Of a stretch of 8,186 nucleotides of DNA, positions 1 to 5,898 are shown piece after piece. The notes below the pieces were generated by a model. That model was given only the letters and a program-made list of their open reading frames with translations. It did no database searches and was not told the origin of the DNA. Within the stretch, counting starts at the first letter, position 1. Every line of letters begins with the position of its first letter. Position numbers and translations under genes: made by a program. Source of the DNA: Bacillota bacterium (GTDB lineage Bacteria; Bacillota; Clostridia; Saccharofermentanales; Fastidiosipilaceae); contig JAEZYR010000058.1 in the NCBI GenBank assembly GCA_023442635.1, forward strand, positions 1 through 8,186, in the 5' to 3' direction.

Positions 1-1028
1 GCGAACAAAAAGAGCCCAAAGCGGCCAAAGAAATGGCGGGCGGGGCGGCTAAAAATCCCCAAACGAGCCTGGTCGCTAAAGTACGTAACGAAGAAGTAGA
101 AAGCCGTAAAGAGGCAGACAAAGACGGCCACATAGTAGTTGATGAGAATCGTGGCACTCAGGCTGAGGACATAGAGCGCAAAGCGGCCTTCACGGCTCAA
201 GGCAATCATGCCCAGAACAACGAGTGGGAAAAGGGCAATCGCATCCAGCCACATCACATTCCAAGCATAGGCCACCACAAAACCCGACACTGCATATGCG
301 GTAGACAAGAGGACAATGAGCCAGTCCGTACCGCACTCAGAGGTATAAGTGACGTCTTTAGCCTCTTGAGCCGCAATGCTGCGCACGCCGTGAATTGCGA
401 AGGCCTTGCGCAATAAGAAAGAGGTGCAAAGCCCCATCAGACCGACCTTCAGCAGCGTGAGAACTGTAACCGCTTCACTCAAAAAGGACATAGGGAAAAG
501 CAGCAGCAAGATATTCAGAGGCGAGGCAAGGTAGTAGGCCATCAAGGCATAAAAGTTAATGCCTAGCCCACCATTCCAGCTGTAAAACAGGCTGTCAAAG
601 TGCTGTATTTTGTGCCGCAGTTCACTCAGAAAAGGAGCGTACTGATGGTACAAATCAATGGTGAGCGGGGTAGAAGAACTGCCCCTAGCACCTAGGAGGT
701 CACCAAAGGGCCAGAAGCCCTGCACAGCATAGGCAAAGGCCAATATAAAAAAGGGCAAGCAAAAGCTGATCACAGCGATCTTGCTTGCGCTGAGGGGCAA
801 ATGGCGTTTCGGGTAGGCTTGTGCCTCTGTCGCAGTGTTGCCCTCCACCGTTTCTGCCTGAGTTGCTTCTGTTTCGAGGCTCGCGGTCTCAAGCTCGACA
901 TAGCGCTGTCGACGTCGGGAGCGGCGTTCGGCTTTGTCCATCTTTTTTTGGAGGAAAGCCATATTCTGGCGTGAGGCTGACTTCGCCGTGCGGCTCTGCC
1001 GAATGCCTCCTCGTGTATTTTTGAGCAT
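1..1028 (-). CDS. YfhO-family polytopic membrane protein, N-terminal part (3' end outside window)
   Basis: The reading frame is open from ATG at 1028 to the left edge (342 codons). After a charged N-terminal tail of about 82 residues (Arg/Lys-rich to residue 42, then Glu/Thr/Ala-rich) comes a first membrane segment at about 83-104, followed by an extracytoplasmic stretch with WPFGD (106-110), DLYHQYAPF (125-133) and YSWNGGLGINF (149-159). More hydrophobic segments follow at about 160-180, 185-206 and from 237 onward. These motifs are those I know from the YfhO family, linked in Listeria and Bacillus to glycosylation of cell-surface polymers such as lipoteichoic acid; the exact substrate here is unknown. 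The start is supported by an AGAGGAG site 9 bases upstream and an in-frame TGA six codons before it. Full family members are usually over 800 residues, so more than half is missing. The long charged N-terminus is unusual. Family assignment is firm, function is not. Confidence 0.85.
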   Translation of the reverse strand, partial: MLKNTRGGIRQSRTAKSASRQNMAFLQKKMDKAERRSRRRQRYVELETASLETEATQAETVEGNTATEAQAYPKRHLPLSASKIAVISFCLPFFILAFAYAVQGFWPFGDLLGARGSSSTPLTIDLYHQYAPFLSELRHKIQHFDSLFYSWNGGLGINFYALMAYYLASPLNILLLLFPMSFLSEAVTVLTLLKVGLMGLCTSFLLRKAFAIHGVRSIAAQEAKDVTYTSECGTDWLIVLLSTAYAVSGFVVAYAWNVMWLDAIALFPLVVLGMIALSREGRFALYVLSLSATILINYYVAVFVCLFTAFYFFVTYFSDQARLGIFSRPARHFFGRFGLFLF

Positions 1029-1048
1029 GTCTAAGGGCTCCTCTCATC

Positions 1049-1061
1049 AGCTCATTGAGCT
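1049..1061. repeat. 13-bp palindrome at the predicted transcription start of the yfhO-like gene
   Basis: AGCTCAATGAGCT (minus strand) is a perfect 6+6 inverted repeat around one base. It sits immediately after the -10 box, covering about +1 to +13 of the predicted transcript. A repressor bound here would block initiation, but the palindrome is short and could be chance. Confidence 0.3.
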
Positions 1062-1077
1062 TCTTTAGATTATAGCA
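1062..1077 (-). promoter_or_regulatory. Extended -10 promoter for the yfhO-like gene
   Basis: On the minus strand the gap after the methyltransferase stop contains TGCTATAAT, a perfect extended -10 element (hexamer at 1069-1074, TG at 1076-1077). No good -35 hexamer lies 16-18 bases upstream, which is typical of extended -10 promoters. The expected start of transcription is near 1062, giving a leader of about 34 bases. No terminator separates this from the upstream gene, so read-through may add to expression. Confidence 0.6.
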
Positions 1078-1101
1078 AGCCCCAAAATCCACCTCGCGCT
1101 C

Positions 1102-3030
1102 CTAAAATCCAGCGTCCTCCGCCAAATCCTGCCCTTCTTGTTCTTCCTTGGCCTCTAAATATCGTCTGTAGGCTTCATTGCGATCCATGTGCCAACGCTC
1201 GACCAAAGTCTGCCGAATTGTCTTCGCTTTCATGCCTGTGTGCAGGGCTTCGGCTAACCAGGCCTGCCAGCCGCAGCTATCGGCCTCAGCTTGCGCCATA
1301 ATCTCAGCTGGCTGCTGCTCTTTGCTTTCGCCCTCCATAACAAGCACATATTCGCCGCGGATTTTGGCTCCCTGTCTGTAGCGCTCGAGCGCTTGCTCGG
1401 CAGTCCCGAGCCAATGCTCTTCGTAGCGTTTGCTTAATTCACGCCCAATAAAAAGCGCTCTTTGACCCAAACCTACTTCTGCCAGAGCCTGCAGCATCTC
1501 CTCTAGGCGGTGGGGGGCTTCATAAAAAATAAGGGATCCTCGAAGATGCTTAATCTCTTCTAGGCGGCGTTTTCGCTCCCCAGCTTTGCGCGGCAGGAAG
1601 CCCTCAAAATGAAAGTATCGGCTATCCAAACCTGAAGCCGCCAGGGCCACAAGGCCAGCCGAAGGGCCTGGTATCACGCGAACTGGGTAGCCTGCTCGGC
1701 GAACAGCGGCCACAAGCGCTTGGCCTGGATCCGAGATACAAGGCATCCCTGCATCTGACACCAGCCCCAAATGCTGGCCTGCTGCCAGTAAGTCAAGCAC
1801 TTGTCCCTCGCGCTTGGCCTGATTGTGCTGGTGATAGGACAGTAGCGGCTTGTGGATCTGCAATTGCTGCAAGAGATGGCCTGTGACACGACTGTCTTCA
1901 CAAAGAAGGCGGTCGACCGCATCTAGCGCTTCCCTTGCCCGCGGCGACAAGTCGCCCAAATGGCCGATGGGCGTTCCAATCAAAGTGAGGCTCCCCTGCT
2001 CCTGTGCTGGGGCCCTGTCAGATAATATGAGGTTCTCGCGACTAGGATCAATCCTCGCCAGATCTGCACCTTCTGGCGCTTCTGCTGCCTCACCTTCTGC
2101 TGCAGCCTCGTCTTCTATGGCTTCTCCTGTTTCTTCTACGTCTTCGCCCCTTCTGGGCAGAGCATTGGGGGCATCCCTCAACAGGGCTGCGTTTTCTGCC
2201 CCCTGCAACTCGGGGTAAAAGCTGAGCATTTCAGGGCTGTAGCCACCGTCTGCCAAACGGATGACCAGCGCTTTTTCGCAAGTCAACTGACACATCGTGC
2301 CTCCTTTCAGAGCCACGAACCAAAACAGCTCGGCATCCTTGTCACTTTTCGTCTGAATAGGGCGCAAGCGCTCGATGCCAAAACCAGCTTTCTGCAAGGC
2401 CAAGAGCAAAGCTGGCATGCGCCGCATGCGGTATATACCAGCCAGTCGGCCATGATGCCGCAAGCTGAGCGCGGCCGCTTGGAGACCGTCAGCAAGAGGT
2501 AAAAATTGCTCGTGTATGGCAGCCAAACGCTCTTGTTTCGGGGCTGGCAGACTATCCCACGCATCCTGCCCTCCCTCGCGTTTGGGCTCATAAGGCGGAT
2601 TGAACAAGGCCAAATCGTAACGGCCGAACTCGACCCCTGCCTCCGCTAGATCTGCGGCCTGGCGCCAGTCTCGCAAATCGGCTTGCAGCGCTCTGAGCCG
2701 ACTGCTCATCCCATTGCCCACAAAATTACGCTGCATCATATCAACCAGGCGCGGAAAAAGTTCGACCGCGAACCCCTGACTTTGAGGCAGGAGGGCCGAA
2801 AAGAGTAAGGCGACGACGCCAGAATGGCTACCCAAGTCCACAAAATGAGGGCTAGCTGGCGTTAAAGCTTTCATATACTGGGCTGTCAGGTGTGCCAGAA
2901 TAACGGCATCCTCGCTAAAGTGATAGCCGCTCTTTTTTTGCAAAAGACAGAGCCCATCACGCCCTAGCTGATCCAGCTGCTCATCTTCTTTCTGCATGGC
3001 TAAGAGACGCTCTTGGGGGCTTTCGTTCAT
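1102..3030 (-). CDS. TrmN6-type adenine methyltransferase fused to RsmI (16S rRNA C1402 2'-O-methyltransferase)
   Basis: A single 642-codon frame holds two enzymes. Residues 1-277 form a class I SAM methyltransferase of the TrmN6/YabB type: SAM-binding motif VDLGSHSGVV (64-73), catalytic NPPY (144-147) and the family's C-terminal KGG segment (242-244). That family methylates N6 of A37 in tRNA1(Val) in E. coli. Residues 278-345 are an acidic Glu/Ala-rich linker. Residues 346-620 are RsmI: GTPIGHLGD (352-360), SDAGMPCISDPG (425-436), IPGPSAG (453-459), FYEAPHRLEE (502-511) and RELSKRYEEHW (530-540), then a helical tail. RsmI methylates the ribose of C1402 in 16S rRNA. In B. subtilis the two genes are separate with yazA between them; here yazA is absent and the frames are joined. 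The ATG at 3030 has AGGAGAGGAG upstream. A strong terminator precedes the gene, so it needs its own promoter, which I cannot identify. Domain calls are firm; the tRNA target of the first half is inferred. Confidence 0.9.
   Translation of the reverse strand: MNESPQERLLAMQKEDEQLDQLGRDGLCLLQKKSGYHFSEDAVILAHLTAQYMKALTPASPHFVDLGSHSGVVALLFSALLPQSQGFAVELFPRLVDMMQRNFVGNGMSSRLRALQADLRDWRQAADLAEAGVEFGRYDLALFNPPYEPKREGGQDAWDSLPAPKQERLAAIHEQFLPLADGLQAAALSLRHHGRLAGIYRMRRMPALLLALQKAGFGIERLRPIQTKSDKDAELFWFVALKGGTMCQLTCEKALVIRLADGGYSPEMLSFYPELQGAENAALLRDAPNALPRRGEDVEETGEAIEDEAAAEGEAAEAPEGADLARIDPSRENLILSDRAPAQEQGSLTLIGTPIGHLGDLSPRAREALDAVDRLLCEDSRVTGHLLQQLQIHKPLLSYHQHNQAKREGQVLDLLAAGQHLGLVSDAGMPCISDPGQALVAAVRRAGYPVRVIPGPSAGLVALAASGLDSRYFHFEGFLPRKAGERKRRLEEIKHLRGSLIFYEAPHRLEEMLQALAEVGLGQRALFIGRELSKRYEEHWLGTAEQALERYRQGAKIRGEYVLVMEGESKEQQPAEIMAQAEADSCGWQAWLAEALHTGMKAKTIRQTLVERWHMDRNEAYRRYLEAKEEQEGQDLAEDAGF
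2293..2307 (-). promoter_or_regulatory. Internal ribosome-binding site and in-frame ATG inside the fused methyltransferase gene
   Basis: AAAGGAGG lies at 2300-2307, four bases before an in-frame ATG at 2293-2295 (Met246). Initiation there would give a 397-residue protein: the last ~30 residues of the TrmN6 domain, the acidic linker and all of RsmI. The ferredoxin gene in this window uses the same octamer with a 5-base spacer. The octamer also encodes Lys-Gly-Gly of a motif common in TrmN6 proteins, so it may be coincidental. Confidence 0.4.
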
Positions 3031-3094
3031 ATGCTCTCTCCTCTCCTCTAGCCCAAGCAGTCAACGCGCTAAAGACCTTTTTTTATTTTGGCAT

Positions 3095-3130
3095 AAAAAG
3101 AAGCCCCGAGACTGGCGTCTCTGGAGCTTC
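3095..3130 (-). terminator. Intrinsic terminator downstream of the ferredoxin gene
   Basis: On the minus strand GAAGCTCC (3123-3130) pairs with GGGGCTTC (3100-3107) through eight pairs including one U-G. An unpaired A follows, then an inner perfect stem GAGAC/GTCTC with a four-base GCCA loop, and the structure ends in TTTTT (3095-3099). This is a classic Rho-independent terminator. It closes the ferredoxin transcript and isolates the fused methyltransferase gene that starts 65 bases further on. Confidence 0.88.
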
Positions 3131-3135
3131 TCTTT

Positions 3136-3214
3136 CTTAACAAAAAGCAAGCAGATAGATCTGATGATCGTTTTTCGAGCAAAGCTACATAGAAGCTATC
3201 TCTTGCTTGTTAAG
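3136..3214 (-). repeat. Long imperfect hairpin in the ferredoxin 3' untranslated region
   Basis: The arms at 3196-3214 and 3136-3158 pair as three perfect 6-bp blocks (CTTAAC/GTTAAG, AAGCAA/TTGCTT, AGATAG/CTATCT). Small bulges separate the blocks, and the apical region is 37 bases (3159-3195). The hairpin begins four bases after the ferredoxin stop codon and ends five bases before the terminator stem. There is no T-tract, so it is not itself a terminator. It could protect the mRNA 3' end, or be part of a 3'-derived small RNA. Confidence 0.6.
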
Positions 3215-3218
3215 GTCA

Positions 3219-3389
3219 TTACTCAGCGCTGATGGCGTCGACAGGGCAAACAGAAGCGCAAGCACCACAATCGATGCAAGCCTCAGCATTGATAACGTAT
3301 TGGCTGTCACCTTGAGAAATAGCGCTGGTGGGGCACTCACCCTCGCAGCTGCCGCAAGAAATGCAATCACCATTGATAACGTGTGCCAT
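3219..3389 (-). CDS. Clostridial-type 2[4Fe-4S] ferredoxin
   Basis: This 56-residue protein carries two CxxCxxCxxxCP cluster motifs: Cys9, 12, 15, 19 before Pro20, and Cys38, 41, 44, 48 before Pro49. Each should bind one cubane with the usual domain swap of the fourth cysteine. Length and layout match the small low-potential electron carriers of clostridia, which serve hydrogenases, pyruvate:ferredoxin oxidoreductase and similar soluble enzymes. The ATG at 3389 is chosen over upstream in-frame ATGs because AAAGGAGG ends five bases before it and because family members begin MAxVI. The gene stands alone between a structured 236-base leader and a strong terminator, so it appears to be an independently controlled unit inside the replication/RNA-modification cluster. 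Its specific redox partner cannot be read from the context. RicT next door is an Fe-S-associated factor, but a functional link is only a guess. Confidence 0.93.
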   Translation of the reverse strand: MAHVINGDCISCGSCEGECPTSAISQGDSQYVINAEACIDCGACASVCPVDAISAE

Positions 3390-3415
3390 AGTGTCCTCCT
3401 TTGAAATCATCTCCA

Positions 3416-3431
3416 ATGAACATCTGTTCAT
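3416..3431. promoter_or_regulatory. 16-bp palindrome with a Gram-positive LexA-box core, upstream of ferredoxin
   Basis: ATGAACAGATGTTCAT (minus strand) is a perfect 7+7 inverted repeat around GA. Its core GAAC-AGAT-GTTC fits the Bacillus/Clostridium SOS-box core GAAC-RNRY-GTTC; the outermost consensus bases differ (T and A instead of C and G/C). It lies 26 bases before the ferredoxin ATG. It may be a LexA operator, another dimeric-repressor site, or a small mRNA hairpin. Confidence 0.4.
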
Positions 3432-3440
3432 CAGATACTT

Positions 3441-3470
3441 CATACACGAGCTTTCGCTCCGACGTGTATG
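3441..3470 (-). repeat. Hairpin with a GAAA tetraloop in the ferredoxin leader
   Basis: On the minus strand CATACAC (3464-3470) pairs with GTGTATG (3441-3447). Inside it GAGC and GCTC close a GAAA loop, leaving a four-base bulge on the 5' side. GNRA tetraloops on short stems are typical of real RNA structures. It sits about 50 bases before the start codon, in the likely 5' untranslated region. Confidence 0.5.
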
Positions 3471-3498
3471 TTGATGGCATTCTAACAAGTTCTATTCC

Positions 3499-3525
3499 TT
3501 TTGCGCCAGTCCATCTGGCTCAAAA
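3499..3525. repeat. 27-base inverted repeat upstream of the ferredoxin gene
   Basis: On the minus strand TTTTG then GCCAG (3515-3525, with one A between) pairs with CTGGC then CAAAA (3499-3509, with one G between) around an ATGGA loop. That gives ten pairs with one symmetric A/G mismatch. No T-tract follows, so it is not a terminator in either direction. It may be an operator or the first stem of the ferredoxin leader. Confidence 0.4.
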
Positions 3526-3625
3526 TAGCAAATATTAGCCTACGCAAACCGAAATTTTACGTTTTTATACGATTATTTATATTAAATTAAGGCAATTTCA
3601 AGTTGCTTTTTGCTAAGTTTGCGGC

Positions 3626-4804
3626 TCAGTTTTGCTCTATCCCTAAGTCCTCAGCCTTAACAGGATGGGGCAAAAAATGCTTTTCTGTCTTGTTTCCTTG
3701 CTTTCTAGAGCCAGTCTTCTTCTGCTCACGTCTGGGCTCAGATCCTCTCTGCACTGGGCTCGTTTCCGCTTCTGGCACTCTGGCAAAGAGCTGGGTCTTT
3801 TCCTCCGCGCACTTTTTTTCGCCCCTTGGCTTAGCGCTCATCTGTGGGTGGAAAGTGCGCGGATCTCTCGTTGTTTTCTCTTCCTCAGCTTTGAGCGAAA
3901 CTTCCTCTGTCATCGCCGCTTGGCTTTTTTCGCTTGGGGTTGCTGTCTCCCCTTGCGCTTTCGCCTCTCGGGTTTCCACGCCTTCGCTTTCTGGCTTATT
4001 TCTGTGGGGTTTAGACCAGCGCAGTTCATCGAAGTGATAGCGATATTGTTCCTCTTCGCCTTCTGCTTGAGCAATCACAGACTCTTCTAGCAGCTGCACG
4101 CTCATCACTTTCATTGCCCCTCGCGGCGTTTGCACCACAGTGTTGACCTTCGGCGCGCGCTGTCGTAAGTCTTCATAGCTGTCCTGTTCATACTTCAGAC
4201 AGCACATCAAGCGGCCGCAGCAACCCGATATCTTGCCTGGATTCATCGAGAGATTCTGTGTCTTGGCCATCTTGACGGAGACGGGTACAAAGTCCTGCAG
4301 CCATGTCGAACAGCAAAAACTGCGCCCACACATGCCAATGCCCCCCGTCATACGGGCTTTGTCGCGGATGCCAATTTGGCGCAGCTCAATGCGTCGATGG
4401 AAGACGAGTGCTAGGTCTTTGACGAGCGAGCGAAAGTCGACTCTGCCCTCCGAGGTGAAATAAAAGAAAAGTCGCTCCCCATCAAGCGTATAACTCGCAT
4501 CGAGCAAACGCATATCGAGTTGGTGCTCTTGGATCATATCGCGGCAAATACGGAAGGCTTCTTTGGCGCGCTCGTTGTTGGCCTCATAGGCCTCGATATC
4601 CTCGGAACTTGCCTTGCGGATAATCGGAGCTTTTTCTTCTTCGCTCGACGCTTCCTCGTGCTGTATGCCTGCTACAAAACCAAGTTCTAGGCCATTCTCT
4701 GTTTCAGCGACAACCGCATCCCCTACTTTGAGTTCAAAATCAGGTAGCGCGTAGCGTTCTGTTCTGGCATTGCCACGAAAGCGCAGCGCAATATATTTAG
4801 ACAT
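3626..4804 (-). CDS. ricT: PSP1-family regulatory protein RicT (YaaT)
   Basis: The protein has 392 residues. The first ~265 match the PSP1/RicT family: an N-terminal beta-rich part (KYIALRFRG, VGDAVVAETENGLELG), then RTLV-type core GRVDFRSLVKDLA (120-132), and the cysteine motifs CGRSFCC (159-165) and CCGRLMCCLKYE (195-206). In B. subtilis RicT works with RicA and RicF as an Fe-S-containing complex affecting mRNA maturation by RNase Y, competence and sporulation. The ATG at 4804 is preferred over ATGs at 4849 and 4819 because GGAG lies nine bases upstream and the family starts a few residues before the RFR segment. The start overlaps holB by eight bases, so translation is probably coupled. 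Residues ~266-392 are an added Lys/Glu/Arg-rich low-complexity tail, likely disordered. yabA, which follows ricT in B. subtilis, is absent. Confidence 0.92.
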   Translation of the reverse strand: MSKYIALRFRGNARTERYALPDFELKVGDAVVAETENGLELGFVAGIQHEEASSEEEKAPIIRKASSEDIEAYEANNERAKEAFRICRDMIQEHQLDMRLLDASYTLDGERLFFYFTSEGRVDFRSLVKDLALVFHRRIELRQIGIRDKARMTGGIGMCGRSFCCSTWLQDFVPVSVKMAKTQNLSMNPGKISGCCGRLMCCLKYEQDSYEDLRQRAPKVNTVVQTPRGAMKVMSVQLLEESVIAQAEGEEEQYRYHFDELRWSKPHRNKPESEGVETREAKAQGETATPSEKSQAAMTEEVSLKAEEEKTTRDPRTFHPQMSAKPRGEKKCAEEKTQLFARVPEAETSPVQRGSEPRREQKKTGSRKQGNKTEKHFLPHPVKAEDLGIEQN

Positions 4805-5876
4805 GATGTAGTTCTCCATGCAGTCTGAGCAGGCCATATGACCAGGCAATTTCCATCTGGCTATTGTGTTTCAGGCCCGCTCTTAGTTCTTCTATAACAC
4901 CCTCAAGTCTAAGCAAAGAAAGCACACTTGGCTGTTTCGGATTGCCATCACGTTGCAAAAGTTCTTGCAGGTGCTGTTGACATTGCCCACTCAGGGCATC
5001 CAACACAGCTCTGTGTTCCTCAGATCCCTCCAAAGCTTGCAAAAGTGACCACCCTTCGATAAGCACCTGCTGGAGTGGCGCCACACGGCCGAGTTCCCAG
5101 AGCTTTCGGGCGAGCATTTGAGCCTGTGAAGGCCCGTAATCGGCCAACACAGCACCTGTTCCGCAGCGCTGTAGCAATTGCTGCCAGTCTTGCAGGGCCT
5201 GGGCAATACGCCCTGAAGCCTGTTTGGTGATAGCTGAGCGCAAGGCCTCGTCAGCACAGCCAGCTTGCAGAAGTGCCGCTTGAATTTGCTCGTCTGGCGT
5301 GGCCTCTAGCTGCAAGGCCATAGCCCGCGAAATAATGGTGGGCAAGAGGCTCTCTTTGCGTTGAGCCAAAAGGATGAAAAAGGCGTAAGGCGGTGCTTCT
5401 TCTAGGCTTTTGAGTAAGACATTTTGACCCGCCTCGTTGAGCTCTTCGCCTTCTATGATGTAGACCTTGCGTGCCGAAAACTGTGGTTTCAGCGCCAAGT
5501 CACTGATGAGCTTCTGCCTGAGGGCATCGACCTTGAGAGTGCGTTCTCCCTCCTCGGCCTCCAACATATGCAAGTCTGGATGTGTCTCAGCCTTGAAAAG
5601 CTGGCAACTCTGGCAATGGCCGCAAGCGCCTTCTTTTGCGTCGCGTGTCTGGGTTTGACAAAGCAAGCCAGCGGCTAGCCACCTGGCCAAGGCATGCCGC
5701 CCACTCCCTACAGCTCCAGTCAAAAGGAGCGTGGGCATTTCGGGGTGCTGCAACCAACGGATGAGAGCTGGCTGGATGCTGGCTTGTCCAGGATATGCCT
5801 GATCAAAGGCGGGCTGCCAGGCGGGCTCTTGCGCCGAGTCTCTGCCCTTGGGCAGGGTTGAATCCTGCTTAGGCAT
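4797..5876 (-). CDS. holB: DNA polymerase III delta prime subunit
   Basis: This 359-residue clamp-loader subunit helps load the beta sliding clamp at the replication fork. It shows a P-loop-like GAVGSGRHALA at 54-64, a zinc-binding set Cys73, 85, 88, 91 (CGHCQSC), the acidic block IIEGEELNEAGQN (140-152), KSLEEAP (156-162) and the sensor-like LPTIISRAMAL (178-188). In the P-loop the usual lysine is arginine (Arg60) and the following Ser/Thr is His, so nucleotide binding by this subunit is doubtful, as in the known non-ATPase delta prime of E. coli. The Cys motif separates it from delta. The start at 5876 has AAAAGGA ten bases upstream and follows darA by 59 bases; yaaR, which lies here in B. 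subtilis, is missing. The 3' end overlaps ricT by eight bases. The C-terminal collar domain is divergent, as usual for HolB. Confidence 0.9.
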   Translation of the reverse strand: MPKQDSTLPKGRDSAQEPAWQPAFDQAYPGQASIQPALIRWLQHPEMPTLLLTGAVGSGRHALARWLAAGLLCQTQTRDAKEGACGHCQSCQLFKAETHPDLHMLEAEEGERTLKVDALRQKLISDLALKPQFSARKVYIIEGEELNEAGQNVLLKSLEEAPPYAFFILLAQRKESLLPTIISRAMALQLEATPDEQIQAALLQAGCADEALRSAITKQASGRIAQALQDWQQLLQRCGTGAVLADYGPSQAQMLARKLWELGRVAPLQQVLIEGWSLLQALEGSEEHRAVLDALSGQCQQHLQELLQRDGNPKQPSVLSLLRLEGVIEELRAGLKHNSQMEIAWSYGLLRLHGELHHV

Positions 5877-5898
5877 GTAAGCTGGATCCTTTTGGACT

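Larger units (their letters stand above)
3390..3625. other. Intergenic leader between ricT and the ferredoxin gene
   Basis: This 236-base gap holds no convincing ORF. From the ricT side it contains an AT-rich patch (about 3520-3600) with TATAAA-like hexamers but no clearly spaced -35/-10 pair. Three inverted repeats follow (3499-3525, 3441-3470, 3416-3431), then the ferredoxin ribosome-binding site at 3395-3402. No T-tract terminator follows ricT, so read-through from the tmk operon into ferredoxin is possible. Confidence 0.6.

Noticed and set aside
33..416. 127-codon plus-strand ORF
   Set aside because: It is antisense to the continuous YfhO-family frame, whose protein motifs are clear; its own translation is low in recognisable features.
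889..1092. 67-codon minus-strand ORF beginning in the yfhO-like promoter region
   Set aside because: It overlaps the yfhO-like gene in another frame, covers the TATAAT box and lacks a ribosome-binding site.
2307..2591. 94-codon minus-strand ORF inside the fused methyltransferase
   Set aside because: It is an out-of-frame shadow of the methyltransferase domain, whose motifs lie in the long frame.
3520..3600. Specific sigma-A promoter for ferredoxin
   Set aside because: Several TATAAA- and TTGAAA-like hexamers exist, but none pair at 16-18 bases, so I did not call one.
3603..4090. Plus-strand ORFs of 144 and 141 codons opposite the ricT tail
   Set aside because: They arise from low-complexity Lys/Glu codons read antisense, and no ribosome-binding site or family signature is seen.
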